The notes: generated from the letters alone by a model not told the origin. Counted from the first letter of the stretch, positions 51,319 through 61,717 are shown. The stretch: 64,000 nucleotides of DNA from Pseudomonas abietaniphila (GCF_900100795.1 NZ_FNCO01000007.1:248001-312000); one strand, 5' to 3'. Made by a program: numbers and translations.

Positions 51319-52858
51319 CGAGCTGATCCGCCCGGTCGGCGAGCCGAGCCGGCGCGACTGGATCGCAGTGATGAGCGTGATGCTCGGCGCCTTCATGGCG
51401 GTGCTGGATATCCAGATCACCAACTCGTCGCTCAAGGACATTCAGGGCGCGTTGTCGGCGACCCTCGAAGAAGGCTCGTGGATTTCCACCTCTTATCTGG
51501 TGGCCGAAATCATCATGATCCCGCTCACCGCCTGGCTGGTGCAGTTGCTCTCGGCACGGCGTCTGGCGGTGTGGGTGTCGCTGGGGTTCCTGGTCTCGTC
51601 CCTGCTCTGCTCGATGGCCTGGAGCCTGGAGAGCATGATCGTGTTCCGCGCCATGCAGGGCTTCACCGGCGGCGCGCTGATCCCGCTGGCATTCACCCTG
51701 ACGCTGATCAAACTCCCCGAACACCATCGCGCAAAAGGCATGGCGCTGTTCGCCATGACCGCCACCTTCGCGCCCTCCATCGGCCCCACCCTCGGCGGGT
51801 GGCTGACGGAAAACTTCGGTTGGGAATACATTTTCTACATCAACATCCCGCCAGGACTGGTGATGATCGCCGGGCTGCTCTACGGGCTCGAAAAGAAAGC
51901 GCCGCACTGGGAGTTGCTCAAGAGCACCGACTACGCCGGCATTGTTACCCTCGGCGTCGGGCTGGGCTGTCTGCAGGTGTTTCTTGAAGAAGGTCATCGC
52001 AAGGACTGGCTGGAATCGAACCTCATCGTCAGCCTGGGCAGCATCGCCTTGATCAGCCTGATTACCTTCGTGATCATCCAGTTCTCCAAACCCAAACCGC
52101 TGATCAACCTGGGCATCCTCGGCAACCGCAATTTCGGGCTGTCGAGCATTTCCAGTGTCGGGATGGGCGTTGGGCTGTACGGTTCGATCTATCTGCTGCC
52201 GCTGTACCTGGCACAGATACAGGGTTACAACGCGCAACAGATTGGCGAAGTGATCATGTGGATGGGCATCCCCCAGCTGTTTCTGATTCCGCTTGTGCCG
52301 CAACTGATGAAGATCATTTCGCCGAAAGTGCTGTGCACCCTGGGTTTTGGCCTGTTCGGGATCGCGAGCTTTTCATCGGGCGTGCTCAACCCGGATTTCG
52401 CCGGGCCGCAATTCAATCAGATCCAGATCGTTCGAGCGCTGGGTCAGCCGCTGATCATGGTGACCATCTCGCTGATTGCCACGGCGTTCATTCAGCCACA
52501 GGACGCCGGGTCGGCGTCGAGCCTGTTCAATATTCTGCGTAATCTCGGGGGCGCCATCGGCATTGCCTTGCTGGCGACCCTGCTGGATGCCCGGACCAAG
52601 ACCTACTTCGACTACTTGCGAGAGTCCATCTCCCCCGCCAACCCGCAAGTCGCCGAACGCATGGCACAGCTCACGGACCGATTGGGCAACGAGACGGCAG
52701 CGCTGGGCAAGCTCAGCGAAATCGCCCACCAGCAGGCGGCGATCATGGCCTACAACGATGCGTTTCATTTTGTCGGGATCGCGCTGGGGATCAGCATGGT
52801 GGCGGTGTTGTTGACCAAGAAGCTGCCATCGGGAGTCAAGGGCGGTGCGGCGCATTAA
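51308..52858 (+). CDS. EmrB-like MFS multidrug transporter, DHA2 family
   Basis: 516 residues with about fourteen membrane segments. The GTG start at 51308 overlaps the adaptor gene by 11 bases; the next good start is the ATG at 51370. Motifs include MLGAFMAVLDIQITNSSLKD (motif D1-like), GALIPLAFTLTLIKLPEHHR and FAPSIGPTLGGWLTENFGWE (motif C). It should expel lipophilic or anionic compounds with protons; the substrate is unknown. Confidence 0.93.
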   Translation: MAGDELIRPVGEPSRRDWIAVMSVMLGAFMAVLDIQITNSSLKDIQGALSATLEEGSWISTSYLVAEIIMIPLTAWLVQLLSARRLAVWVSLGFLVSSLLCSMAWSLESMIVFRAMQGFTGGALIPLAFTLTLIKLPEHHRAKGMALFAMTATFAPSIGPTLGGWLTENFGWEYIFYINIPPGLVMIAGLLYGLEKKAPHWELLKSTDYAGIVTLGVGLGCLQVFLEEGHRKDWLESNLIVSLGSIALISLITFVIIQFSKPKPLINLGILGNRNFGLSSISSVGMGVGLYGSIYLLPLYLAQIQGYNAQQIGEVIMWMGIPQLFLIPLVPQLMKIISPKVLCTLGFGLFGIASFSSGVLNPDFAGPQFNQIQIVRALGQPLIMVTISLIATAFIQPQDAGSASSLFNILRNLGGAIGIALLATLLDARTKTYFDYLRESISPANPQVAERMAQLTDRLGNETAALGKLSEIAHQQAAIMAYNDAFHFVGIALGISMVAVLLTKKLPSGVKGGAAH

Positions 52859-52868
52859 GGTTTTTCCC

Positions 52869-52953
52869 TGTAGGGGCGAATTCATTCGCGAAAAATTGAT
52901 CAGGCGCCAGAGGTGCATCGCCTGTACAACCATCGCGAATGAATTCGCTCCCA
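52869..52953. repeat. REP inverted pair, GAATTCATTCGCGA family
   Basis: TGTAGGGGCGAATTCATTCG (continuing CGA) faces TCGCGAATGAATTCGCTCCC, between the convergent efflux and uvrB genes. Confidence 0.8.
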
Positions 52954-52982
52954 CCGAAAGTCCCCGTTTGCTCAGCCTGCGA

Positions 52983-54998
<2,016 letters not shown>

Positions 54999-55338
54999 AA
55001 CCTACCTCTGTGTTCGCTCTCGCCCGAACGAGACTTCCGGGCCAGGGCGTAATGAGCGCGGACGACTGATCCCGTCAAAGGAAAAGACGTACGAAGAAAA
55101 GAATGATGGGACTACAAATGGTGGCCATAGCGCCAGCTTTCAAGCCGTCCTCAGGACATTAGTCAGCGTGACATGACTAATGGTCGAAAATAATCGGAAA
55201 AACCCGGAAAAAACCAGTCCCGACCTGTCGCCCCCGCTCGCGATGCTCTCTATACTGACTCCCCGTTTGTGCACCGCTCTAGTGCATTCGGCCGGAGCGA
55301 TGCGACCCATTCACTCCCCATTCAGAGCCGCCGCAAAA
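54999..55338. other. Divergent uvrB / aminotransferase regulatory region
   Basis: 340 bases without a gene. It holds a perfect 9-bp dyad (55157-55182) and, on the plus strand, TATACT at 55251-55256 as a likely -10 of the aminotransferase promoter, with no good -35. No SOS box is present. Confidence 0.6.
55157..55182. promoter_or_regulatory. Perfect 9-bp dyad, operator-like
   Basis: CATTAGTCA-N8-TGACTAATG, about 70 bases upstream of the aminotransferase -10 and 160 bases from the uvrB start. Not recognised as a named operator. Confidence 0.45.
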
Positions 55339-56535
55339 ATGAGCCTGTTTTCCGCTGTCGAAATGGCACCACGCGATCCTATCCTGGGCCTCAACGAAGC
55401 ATTCAACGCCGATACCCGTACCACCAAGGTCAACCTGGGTGTAGGCGTCTACAGCAACGAAGAAGGGAAAATTCCGCTGCTGCGTGCCGTTGCCGAAGCA
55501 GAGGACATTCGCGTCGCTCAACACGTCCCCCGCGGTTACTTGCCGATTGATGGCATCGCCGCCTATGACAAAGCCGTTCAAACCCTGCTGTTCGGTGCCG
55601 AGTCGCCGTTGCTGGCTTCCGGCCGCGTGATGACCGTGCAGGCCGTCGGCGGCACCGGCGCCCTGAAAATCGGTGCTGACTTCCTCAAGCAGCTGTCGCC
55701 AGACGCCGTTGTGGCGATCAGCGACCCGAGCTGGGAAAACCACCGCGCCCTGTTCGAAACTGCCGGTTTCCCGGTGCAGAATTATCGTTACTACGACGCC
55801 GCCACCCACGACGTGAACCGCGCGGGCATGCTGGAAGACCTGCAGAACCTGCCAGCCGGCTCGATCGTCGTCCTGCACGCGTGCTGCCACAACCCGACCG
55901 GCGTTGACCTGACCCTGGACGACTGGAAAAAAGTCCTTGAGGTGCTGAAAACCAAAGGCCACGTGCCGTTCCTCGACATGGCGTATCAGGGCTTTGGCGA
56001 CGGCATCGACGAAGACGCCGCCGCCGTGCGTCTGTTCGCTGAATCGGGCCTGACCTTCTTCGCCTCCAGCTCGTTCTCCAAGTCGTTCTCGCTGTATGGC
56101 GAGCGTGTGGGCGCGCTGTCGATCGTCACCGACTCCAAAGAAGAAACCGCGCGTGTCCTGTCCCAGGTCAAGCGTGTGATCCGCACCAACTACTCGAACC
56201 CGCCGACCCATGGCGCAACCATCGTCGCCGCGGTGCTGAACAGCCCTGAGTTGCGTCAGAAGTGGGAAGACGAACTGGCCGAAATGCGTTTGCGCATTCG
56301 TGCCATGCGTGAAGAAATGACGAACCGCCTGGCGAACAACGCGGCCGGTCAGGACTTCAGCTTCGTGGCGCGTCAGCGTGGGATGTTCTCCTACTCGGGC
56401 CTGACCACCGAGCAGGTGCATCGCCTGCGCAACGAGTTCGGGATCTACGCGCTGGACACCGGCCGGATCTGTGTGGCGGCGTTGAACACGCGCAACATTG
56501 AAGCGGTGACCAAAGCGATTCTGGCGGTTATTTAA
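55339..56535 (+). CDS. tyrB: Aromatic/aspartate amino acid aminotransferase
   Basis: PLP enzyme that exchanges amino groups among Asp, Tyr, Phe and glutamate. 398 residues from MSLFSAVEMAPRDPILGLNE, the family length; the frame upstream is open but lacks family character. KVNLGVGVYSNEEGKIPLLR, VVLHACCHNPTGVDLTLDDW, DMAYQGFGDGIDEDAAAVRL, and SSSFSKSFSLYGERVGALSI with the Schiff-base Lys followed by the phosphate-binding Arg. Whether it is AspC- or TyrB-like in preference is unsettled. Confidence 0.93.
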   Translation: MSLFSAVEMAPRDPILGLNEAFNADTRTTKVNLGVGVYSNEEGKIPLLRAVAEAEDIRVAQHVPRGYLPIDGIAAYDKAVQTLLFGAESPLLASGRVMTVQAVGGTGALKIGADFLKQLSPDAVVAISDPSWENHRALFETAGFPVQNYRYYDAATHDVNRAGMLEDLQNLPAGSIVVLHACCHNPTGVDLTLDDWKKVLEVLKTKGHVPFLDMAYQGFGDGIDEDAAAVRLFAESGLTFFASSSFSKSFSLYGERVGALSIVTDSKEETARVLSQVKRVIRTNYSNPPTHGATIVAAVLNSPELRQKWEDELAEMRLRIRAMREEMTNRLANNAAGQDFSFVARQRGMFSYSGLTTEQVHRLRNEFGIYALDTGRICVAALNTRNIEAVTKAILAVI

Positions 56536-56556
56536 CGAGCAGCTGCAAGCTGCATG

Positions 56557-56592
56557 AGGGGAAGCAGATCGGTGTCTGCTTCCCCTTTTTTA
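56557..56592 (+). terminator. Aminotransferase terminator
   Basis: 12-bp stem AGGGGAAGCAGA / TCTGCTTCCCCT with a 6-base loop and TTTTTT, 21 bases past the stop. Confidence 0.92.
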
Positions 56593-56609
56593 TGCCTGAC
56601 GCAAAACAC

Positions 56610-56698
56610 TGTAGGAGCGCGCTTGCCCGCGAAAGCGGAGTTTCAGGCAACCTGCCTTTCACAGACATATCGCCATCGCGGGCAAGCGCGCTCCTACA
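56610..56698. repeat. REP inverted pair, GCGCGCTTGCCCGC family
   Basis: TGTAGGAGCGCGCTTGCCCG (continuing CGA) faces TCGCGGGCAAGCGCGCTCCT (continuing ACA), 23-bp arms, between convergent genes. Confidence 0.88.
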
Positions 56699-56743
56699 TT
56701 TACCCGCGTTCATCCAAGCAACTGCATAGGCTCATGCCCTTAC

Positions 56744-57709
56744 TCACTGCGCCTTCTTGCGATACGCCATCGAGTCATCAATCCGCTTGAGGATGTAATC
56801 CCCCGCCGCCACCGGCGGATACAGGCTGGTCGCCGCATCGATCCCCAGATCACAGGGGTCAACCATGGCGCCGTAGGTGGGGTCGTAGAACGTGGCGATG
56901 GAATACCGCTCATGCCCGGATTTGTTGATCACCCGATGCAACGTCGAGCGAAAGCGATCATTCGACCAGCGCGCCAGCAAATCCCCGACATTGACCACCA
57001 GACTGCCCTCGACGGGCGTGGCGTCAATCCAGCGGTTGCTGCCCAGTTCACGGACCTGCAAACCGCCGCTGTTGTCCTGATACAGCAACGTGATGCAACC
57101 GTAATCCGTATGCGGCGCAACGCCGAACTGATCGGTCTCGGCCATCGGCGGATGCGGCGGGTAATACACCATCTGCGTGCGCTGCAAGCGCTTGCCGTAT
57201 TTCGGCTCAAAGAAACCAGGCTCGATGCCCAGCCCTACCGCAACCGCTTTGAGCAGGTCGGCGCCGGCCAGGCCGATTTCTTCGTAATAGGCCTCCAGCG
57301 CCATGCGCAACTCCGGCATGAAATCCGGCCACTGATTCGGCCCACGCAAGGCCTCACCCGCCAGCACACAGGGATCGTATTCCGGCAGCTCCAGCCCCAT
57401 GCTGAAGAACTCCTTGAAGTCCGGCTTGGTGGCTTCATACATCAGCGCACCGCCGAGGGCATGCCAGCCACGGTGACGTTTGTTCACCGCCACCTGACGC
57501 TTCACGTCCGCCGGGTAGGCAAAGAAGGTTTTCGCCGCCGCCATGGCAGTGTCGATCACGGGCTGCGGCACGCCGTGGTTGATGATGTAGAAAAACCCGG
57601 TTTCGCCGCAGGCCTTGCGAATCGCCTCCCCGGCACGGGCGACCGCCGCCGGGTCGCCCTCGCGAACACCGGCCATGTCGATCAGAGGGAGATGGGTGTG
57701 AGCGGTCAT
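56744..57709 (-). CDS. Isopenicillin N synthase-like 2-oxoglutarate/Fe(II)-type oxygenase
   Basis: 321 residues from MTAHTHLPLIDMAGVREGDP, with CAGGAG before the ATG. The N-terminal DIOX_N region has GETGFFYIINHGVPQPVIDT. The double-stranded beta-helix core has FGVAPHTDYGCITLLYQD (His and Asp iron ligands), STLHRVINKSGHERYSIATF (third His, and the Arg-x-Ser that binds 2-oxoglutarate in many relatives). Reactions in this family include hydroxylation, desaturation and ring formation; the substrate is unknown. It diverges from the hydroxyacid oxidase operon with a matching operator-like site. Confidence 0.9.
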   Translation of the reverse strand: MTAHTHLPLIDMAGVREGDPAAVARAGEAIRKACGETGFFYIINHGVPQPVIDTAMAAAKTFFAYPADVKRQVAVNKRHRGWHALGGALMYEATKPDFKEFFSMGLELPEYDPCVLAGEALRGPNQWPDFMPELRMALEAYYEEIGLAGADLLKAVAVGLGIEPGFFEPKYGKRLQRTQMVYYPPHPPMAETDQFGVAPHTDYGCITLLYQDNSGGLQVRELGSNRWIDATPVEGSLVVNVGDLLARWSNDRFRSTLHRVINKSGHERYSIATFYDPTYGAMVDPCDLGIDAATSLYPPVAAGDYILKRIDDSMAYRKKAQ

Positions 57710-57738
57710 GCGAGCTCCTGTCGGTTGAGGATCGGACA

Positions 57739-57754
57739 AGCTGTATAGACAGGT
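57739..57754. promoter_or_regulatory. Operator-like palindrome before the oxygenase gene
   Basis: AGCTGT-ATAG-ACAGGT, 30-45 bases upstream of the oxygenase start. Its first 14 bases are the exact reverse complement of 58068-58081. Confidence 0.65.
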
Positions 57755-57801
57755 GAAGCATTTAGTGTGCCCAACACTGTCCTGCAGCACCCCCTTGGTC
57801 C

Positions 57802-57901
57802 TGTGGGAGCTGCCGGAGGTTACGACGGTGGCGAATGCGTGGTGTGAGGCGTGTCAGACAGGACGCTTTCGCCACCGTCGTAACCTCCGGCAGCTCCCAC
57901 A
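57802..57901. repeat. Inverted repeat with 34-bp perfect arms
   Basis: The left arm (57802-57835) begins TGTGGGAGCTGCCGGAGGTT and the right arm (57868-57901) is its exact reverse complement, with a 32-base loop. It has a REP-like head but longer arms than the other REPs here. Confidence 0.85.
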
Positions 57902-58065
57902 AAGTTCGGTGTGCAAATCAAGACAGTTCCCACACGCCCCAGTACCGGGCAGGCAGGCCTTTGTCAGTGCAACTTTTGGTGACATCGTTCCAAGCACTGT
58001 TCCTACGGCGGTGATGGCAGCCCAAGCGCCAGGTTCCTGCGCTGAACTGGCCTGCATCTTGCCTA

Positions 58066-58081
58066 AGCTGTCTATACAGCT
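58066..58081. promoter_or_regulatory. Operator-like palindrome before the hydroxyacid oxidase gene
   Basis: AGCTGT-CTAT-ACAGCT, perfect 6-bp arms, 15-30 bases before the start codon. Confidence 0.65.
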
Positions 58082-58096
58082 CGCCCAAGGATTGTC

Positions 58097-59287
58097 ATGC
58101 GTCGCTATCACGCCGGTACCGATTTTCTCCGCGCGCACAGTATTGCCGAACTGGCTCACATGGCCCGTCGGCGTTTGCCGCATTTCGCCTGGGAGTACCT
58201 GGAAGGTGGCGCCGAAGAAGAACTGACGCTGGCGCGCAATCGCCAGGCGTTCGCCGACGTGAGCCTGCTGCCCAGGACACTGATTCCCTGGCAGACCCCC
58301 GACACACGCCGCACGCTGTTCGAGCGACAACTGGCACTGCCGATGGCCATCGCACCGACGGGCTACAACGGCATGCTGCACCGCGACGCCGACATTCATC
58401 TTGCCCGCGCAGCGACCGCGCGCGGCCTGCCCTTTTCCCTCAGCACCGTTTCGACCACCTCAATGGAAGCGATCGTCGCTGCCGTGCCCAACGTCAACCT
58501 GTGGTTTCAGCTGTACAGCATGAGCGACCCTGCGGTGCAGGAGGACTTGCTGCAGCGCGCCGAAGCGGTGGGTTGCAAGACCTTGCTGCTGACCACCGAT
58601 GCCGTGCTGCTGGGCAACCGCGAGTGGGACAAGCGCAATTTCGCGCGACCGCGCCAACTGAGCCTGCGCAACAAGTTCGACGTCCTGCGCCACCCGCGCT
58701 GGATCAAACAGGCGCTTTGGCCGCACGGCATGCCGAGCATGGCCAACCTCGACCGCTACCTGCCGGCCCACCAGCGCAATGCCGCCGGGGCCGCGCACTT
58801 CATCGGTGAAAAGATGGAGAAGCAGTTGAGCTGGGATTTCCTTGCCCGATTGCGTGAGCGGTGGCCCCACCGCTTGCTGCTCAAGGGCGTGATGCACCCG
58901 CAAGACGCCGAGCAGGCCGTGAAGCTCGGGCTGGACGGCATCGTCGTCACCAATCATGGCGGTCGGCAACTGGATGGCGTCCCTGCCACGCTCGATTGCC
59001 TGCCCGCCATCGCTGATGTTGCCAAAGGCAAGCTCAGCATCCTGCTCGACAGCGGCATTCGACGCGGCACCGATATTCTGAAGGCGTGCGCGCTGGGTGC
59101 GGACGCCGTATTGCTGGGCCGCGCAACCCTCTACGGCGTGGCCGTGGGCGGTCAGGCCGGCGCCGGCCATGCGCTGGACTTGCTGGCGAACGAACTGCGG
59201 CTGGCCCTGACCTTGCTCGGTCAACCAGACCTGAATCAATTGAGCGCCAGCCGCAAGCCTGACGCGACCTTTACCGTGAGTGGATGA
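58097..59287 (+). CDS. FMN-dependent alpha-hydroxyacid oxidase/dehydrogenase (LldD-like)
   Basis: 396 residues of the L-lactate/glycolate/mandelate dehydrogenase family, which oxidise L-2-hydroxyacids to 2-oxoacids. FMN and active-site motifs are complete: HFAWEYLEGGAEEE (Tyr), IAPTGYNGMLHRDAD, WFQLYSMSD, LLKGVMHPQDA (Lys), and VTNHGGRQLDGVPATLDCLP (catalytic His, substrate Arg), then LLDSGIRRGTDILKACALGA. Substrate and electron acceptor are not readable from sequence. Its stop is followed one base later by the FAD oxidoreductase start. Confidence 0.92.
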   Translation: MRRYHAGTDFLRAHSIAELAHMARRRLPHFAWEYLEGGAEEELTLARNRQAFADVSLLPRTLIPWQTPDTRRTLFERQLALPMAIAPTGYNGMLHRDADIHLARAATARGLPFSLSTVSTTSMEAIVAAVPNVNLWFQLYSMSDPAVQEDLLQRAEAVGCKTLLLTTDAVLLGNREWDKRNFARPRQLSLRNKFDVLRHPRWIKQALWPHGMPSMANLDRYLPAHQRNAAGAAHFIGEKMEKQLSWDFLARLRERWPHRLLLKGVMHPQDAEQAVKLGLDGIVVTNHGGRQLDGVPATLDCLPAIADVAKGKLSILLDSGIRRGTDILKACALGADAVLLGRATLYGVAVGGQAGAGHALDLLANELRLALTLLGQPDLNQLSASRKPDATFTVSG

Positions 59288-59288
59288 C

Positions 59289-60665
59289 ATGAGCGACCTG
59301 CAACAGACCCTCACCCGGTTACGCGAAGCCTTGGGCGATGCGCAGGTGCTGACCGGCGATGCCATCAGCCAGCGTCACTACAGCGACTGGACCCGCCACG
59401 CGCCGACCTGCCCGGCTGCGCTGCTGCTGCCCAAAGACACTGAACAGGTGTCAGTCGCCCTGCGCATCTGCAACGCGGCCGGACAACCCGTCGTGCCGCA
59501 AGGTGGCATGACTGGCCTGGCAGGCGGAGCGGTGCCCCGCGCCAGCGACATCGCGCTGTCGCTGGACCGCCTGCGCGGCATCGAAGAAATCGACGCGGCG
59601 GCCGCGACCGTCACCGTGAGGGCAGGCACCACCCTGCAGGAGATCCAGCAGGCGGTTGCCGATGCCGGTTACCTGTTTCCGCTGGACCTGGGCGCTCGCG
59701 GCTCCTGTCAGATCGGCGGCAACATTGCGACCAACGCGGGCGGCAATGCGGTGATCCGTTATGGCATGACCCGCGACCTTGTGCTGGGTCTGGAAGTGGT
59801 GCTTGCCGACGGTCGCGTGTTGAACCTGATGAACAAGATGATCAAGAACAACTGCGGCTATGACCTAAAACAGTGCTTCATCGGCAGCGAAGGCACCCTT
59901 GGGGTGATTACCCGTGCGGTGCTGAAGATGGCCCCTCAGCCGGGCGAGTCCACCACCCTGCTCTGCGCCCTGCCCGATTACGCCAGCGCGGTCGCCTTGT
60001 TGCGGCGCCTCCAGCGCAACGCTGGCACGCCGCAGGCGTATGAGTTGATGTGGCAGGACTTCTTCCGCATGGGCGTGTCGTGGCTGGAAACCCCGGTGGC
60101 GCCGATGCCCGACCATCATCCCCTGTACGTGCTGCTGGAATCCTCGGCGACCAGTGAGGTGCTGGAGCAGACGCTGGAAGCGGCCATCGAGGCGGGCGAA
60201 GTGGTCGATGCGATCCTCGCCACCTCACAGACCCAGGCCCGCAGCCTGTGGAAGATCCGCGAAGCCACCGGCGAATTCCCGGTGCGTCTGGCGCCTTTGA
60301 ATTTCGACATCAGCCTGCCGATCGGTCAGATCGGCGACTTCGCCGACCTGTGCCGCCAACGCCTGGATGAGCGCTGGCCCGGTAACCACAACGTGTATTT
60401 CGGCCACATCGGTGACAGCAATCTGCACCTGACCGTGGACTGCAACTCGCTGCCGCAACCTGCGCCCGTCTACGAAATCGAAGAACTGGTGTACAGCGCG
60501 GTGGGCGAGCTGGGTGGCGCCGTTTCTGCTGAACACGGCATCGGCCTGCTCAAGCGCGAGTTTCTTCATCATTCGGTCAGCGAAGAAGCTTTAGAGGCGA
60601 TGGCCGGGCTCAAGCGCAGCTTTGACCCCAAGGGCATTCTGAATCCGGGGAAAATCTTCGGTTGA
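59289..60665 (+). CDS. FAD-linked oxidoreductase, GlcD/D-2-hydroxyglutarate dehydrogenase-like
   Basis: 458 residues from MSDLQQTLTRLREALGDAQV. The FAD_binding_4 domain (about 35-215) has PQGGMTGLAGGAVPRASDIA and CQIGGNIATNAGGNAVIRYG. The C-terminal FAD-oxidase domain has NVYFGHIGDSNLHLTVDCNS, the metal-binding H-x-G-D-x-N-x-H pattern, and GGAVSAEHGIGLLKREFLHH. Relatives oxidise D-lactate, D-2-hydroxyglutarate or glycolate. Paired with the preceding L-type enzyme, it suggests both stereoisomers of one 2-hydroxyacid can be oxidised. Confidence 0.9.
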   Translation: MSDLQQTLTRLREALGDAQVLTGDAISQRHYSDWTRHAPTCPAALLLPKDTEQVSVALRICNAAGQPVVPQGGMTGLAGGAVPRASDIALSLDRLRGIEEIDAAAATVTVRAGTTLQEIQQAVADAGYLFPLDLGARGSCQIGGNIATNAGGNAVIRYGMTRDLVLGLEVVLADGRVLNLMNKMIKNNCGYDLKQCFIGSEGTLGVITRAVLKMAPQPGESTTLLCALPDYASAVALLRRLQRNAGTPQAYELMWQDFFRMGVSWLETPVAPMPDHHPLYVLLESSATSEVLEQTLEAAIEAGEVVDAILATSQTQARSLWKIREATGEFPVRLAPLNFDISLPIGQIGDFADLCRQRLDERWPGNHNVYFGHIGDSNLHLTVDCNSLPQPAPVYEIEELVYSAVGELGGAVSAEHGIGLLKREFLHHSVSEEALEAMAGLKRSFDPKGILNPGKIFG

Positions 60666-60677
60666 AGGCTTCGGTGG

Positions 60678-60693
60678 TTGTATATACCGGTAT
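60678..60693. promoter_or_regulatory. Weaker operator-like site before the ABC transporter
   Basis: TTGTATATACCGG resembles CTGTATAGACAGG before the oxygenase (10 of 13 bases) and overlaps the palindrome ATACCGGTAT (60684-60693), about 80 bases before the binding-protein gene. Confidence 0.4.
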
Positions 60694-60770
60694 GGCACGC
60701 TAACTGCAGCACGAGCTACCACTTCTGCCCCACATAACGACGACAACACTGCACCTGAAGGAGTTACCCC

Positions 60771-61637
60771 ATGCAACTCGATTCCTGCGTTGATACGAAA
60801 GTGTTCAGTAAGACGTTCAAAAGCCTGAGCATCGCGGCCATGTTGGCGGCTTTCTCTGTGGGGGTAATGCCGCTGGCCGCTCACGCCGACCAACTGGCCG
60901 ACGTGAAGAAAGCCGGTGAACTGGTGGTCGGTACCGAGATGCAATTCGCCCCGTTCGACTTTCTCGACGCGGGCAAACAGAAAGGCCTGAACGCCGAGCT
61001 GTTCGAAGCGCTGGGCAAGGAACTGGGGGTCAAGATCAAGTTCCTCGACCTGCCATGGCCAAGCGTGCTGCCAGGCCTTGAGGCGAAGAAATTCGACGTG
61101 GTCGCCGGCCCGATCATCGTCACCAAAGCCCGCAAAGAGCGTTATCACTTTGTCTCGCCAATCGCCGAAGCCACCGTGGCGCTGATGGTCGGCGCCAAGG
61201 ACGACAGCATCAAGAAGCCCGAGGACATCGCGGGTAAAACCGTGGGTGCCGGTAAAGGTTCCGCGCAACTGGAAGAGCTGAAAACCTTCGCTGCAACGCT
61301 GCCGGAGAAGGTCACCATTCGCGAATACGTCGACAACAACCAGGCCTACGCCGACCTGGCGGCCAAACGCATCGTCGCCGTGGCCAACTCGTTGCCCAAC
61401 ATTTCCTACGTCGCGGCGCAGAAAGCCAATCTGTACAAAGTGGTGCAACCGCCGTTCGGCAAGAAATCCTACTTCGCCTACCTGGGCCGCAAGGATGCCG
61501 ACGCCGACAGCCTGATCGCCGCGCTGGATGCTGCGGTGAACAAGATGCACGCGGACGGCCGTCTGGCGGCATTGCAGAAGAAATGGCTGGGCGCGGAAAT
61601 GGATGTGCCAAAGGGTGATTTTGAGCCGACTTGGTAA
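60771..61637 (+). CDS. Polar amino-acid-type ABC transporter, periplasmic binding protein
   Basis: 288 residues. GAAGGAG precedes the ATG. Signal peptide of about 39 residues with hydrophobic core SIAAMLAAFSVGVMPLAAHA, cleaved near AHADQ. SBP_bac_3 layout follows: ADVKKAGELVVGTEMQFAPF, LNAELFEALGKELGVKIKFL, AGPIIVTKARKERYHFVSPI. Family members bind amino acids, opines or similar small anions. Downstream genes complete the importer. Confidence 0.92.
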   Translation: MQLDSCVDTKVFSKTFKSLSIAAMLAAFSVGVMPLAAHADQLADVKKAGELVVGTEMQFAPFDFLDAGKQKGLNAELFEALGKELGVKIKFLDLPWPSVLPGLEAKKFDVVAGPIIVTKARKERYHFVSPIAEATVALMVGAKDDSIKKPEDIAGKTVGAGKGSAQLEELKTFAATLPEKVTIREYVDNNQAYADLAAKRIVAVANSLPNISYVAAQKANLYKVVQPPFGKKSYFAYLGRKDADADSLIAALDAAVNKMHADGRLAALQKKWLGAEMDVPKGDFEPTW

Positions 61638-61651
61638 TACCGGCGAAGCTC

Positions 61652-61677
61652 CCCTGTAGGAGCGCGCTCCTACAGGG
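61652..61677. repeat. Perfect 26-bp palindrome (collapsed REP) between binding protein and permease
   Basis: Each half reads CCCTGTAGGAGCG or its complement with no loop. It looks like a REP pair fused at its head after loss of the middle. On the message it would form a hairpin 15 bases past the binding-protein stop. Confidence 0.85.
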
Positions 61678-61717
61678 TTCGGCGTCAGGCATCTGATTTA
61701 TACGCTGGAGTCACACC

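Larger units (their letters stand above)
57710..58096. other. Divergent oxygenase / hydroxyacid oxidase regulatory region
   Basis: 387 bases without a gene. Near each end is a copy of an AGCTGT-N4-ACAGCT-like palindrome, and between them a 34-bp-arm inverted repeat. Confidence 0.75.

Noticed and set aside
54999..55100. LexA (SOS) box before uvrB
   Set aside because: No CTGT-N8-ACAG sequence was found upstream; uvrB in Pseudomonas need not be LexA-controlled.
56744..57709. Oxygenase as true isopenicillin N synthase or part of a beta-lactam pathway
   Set aside because: No ACV synthetase or other antibiotic genes nearby; the family name covers many unrelated substrates.
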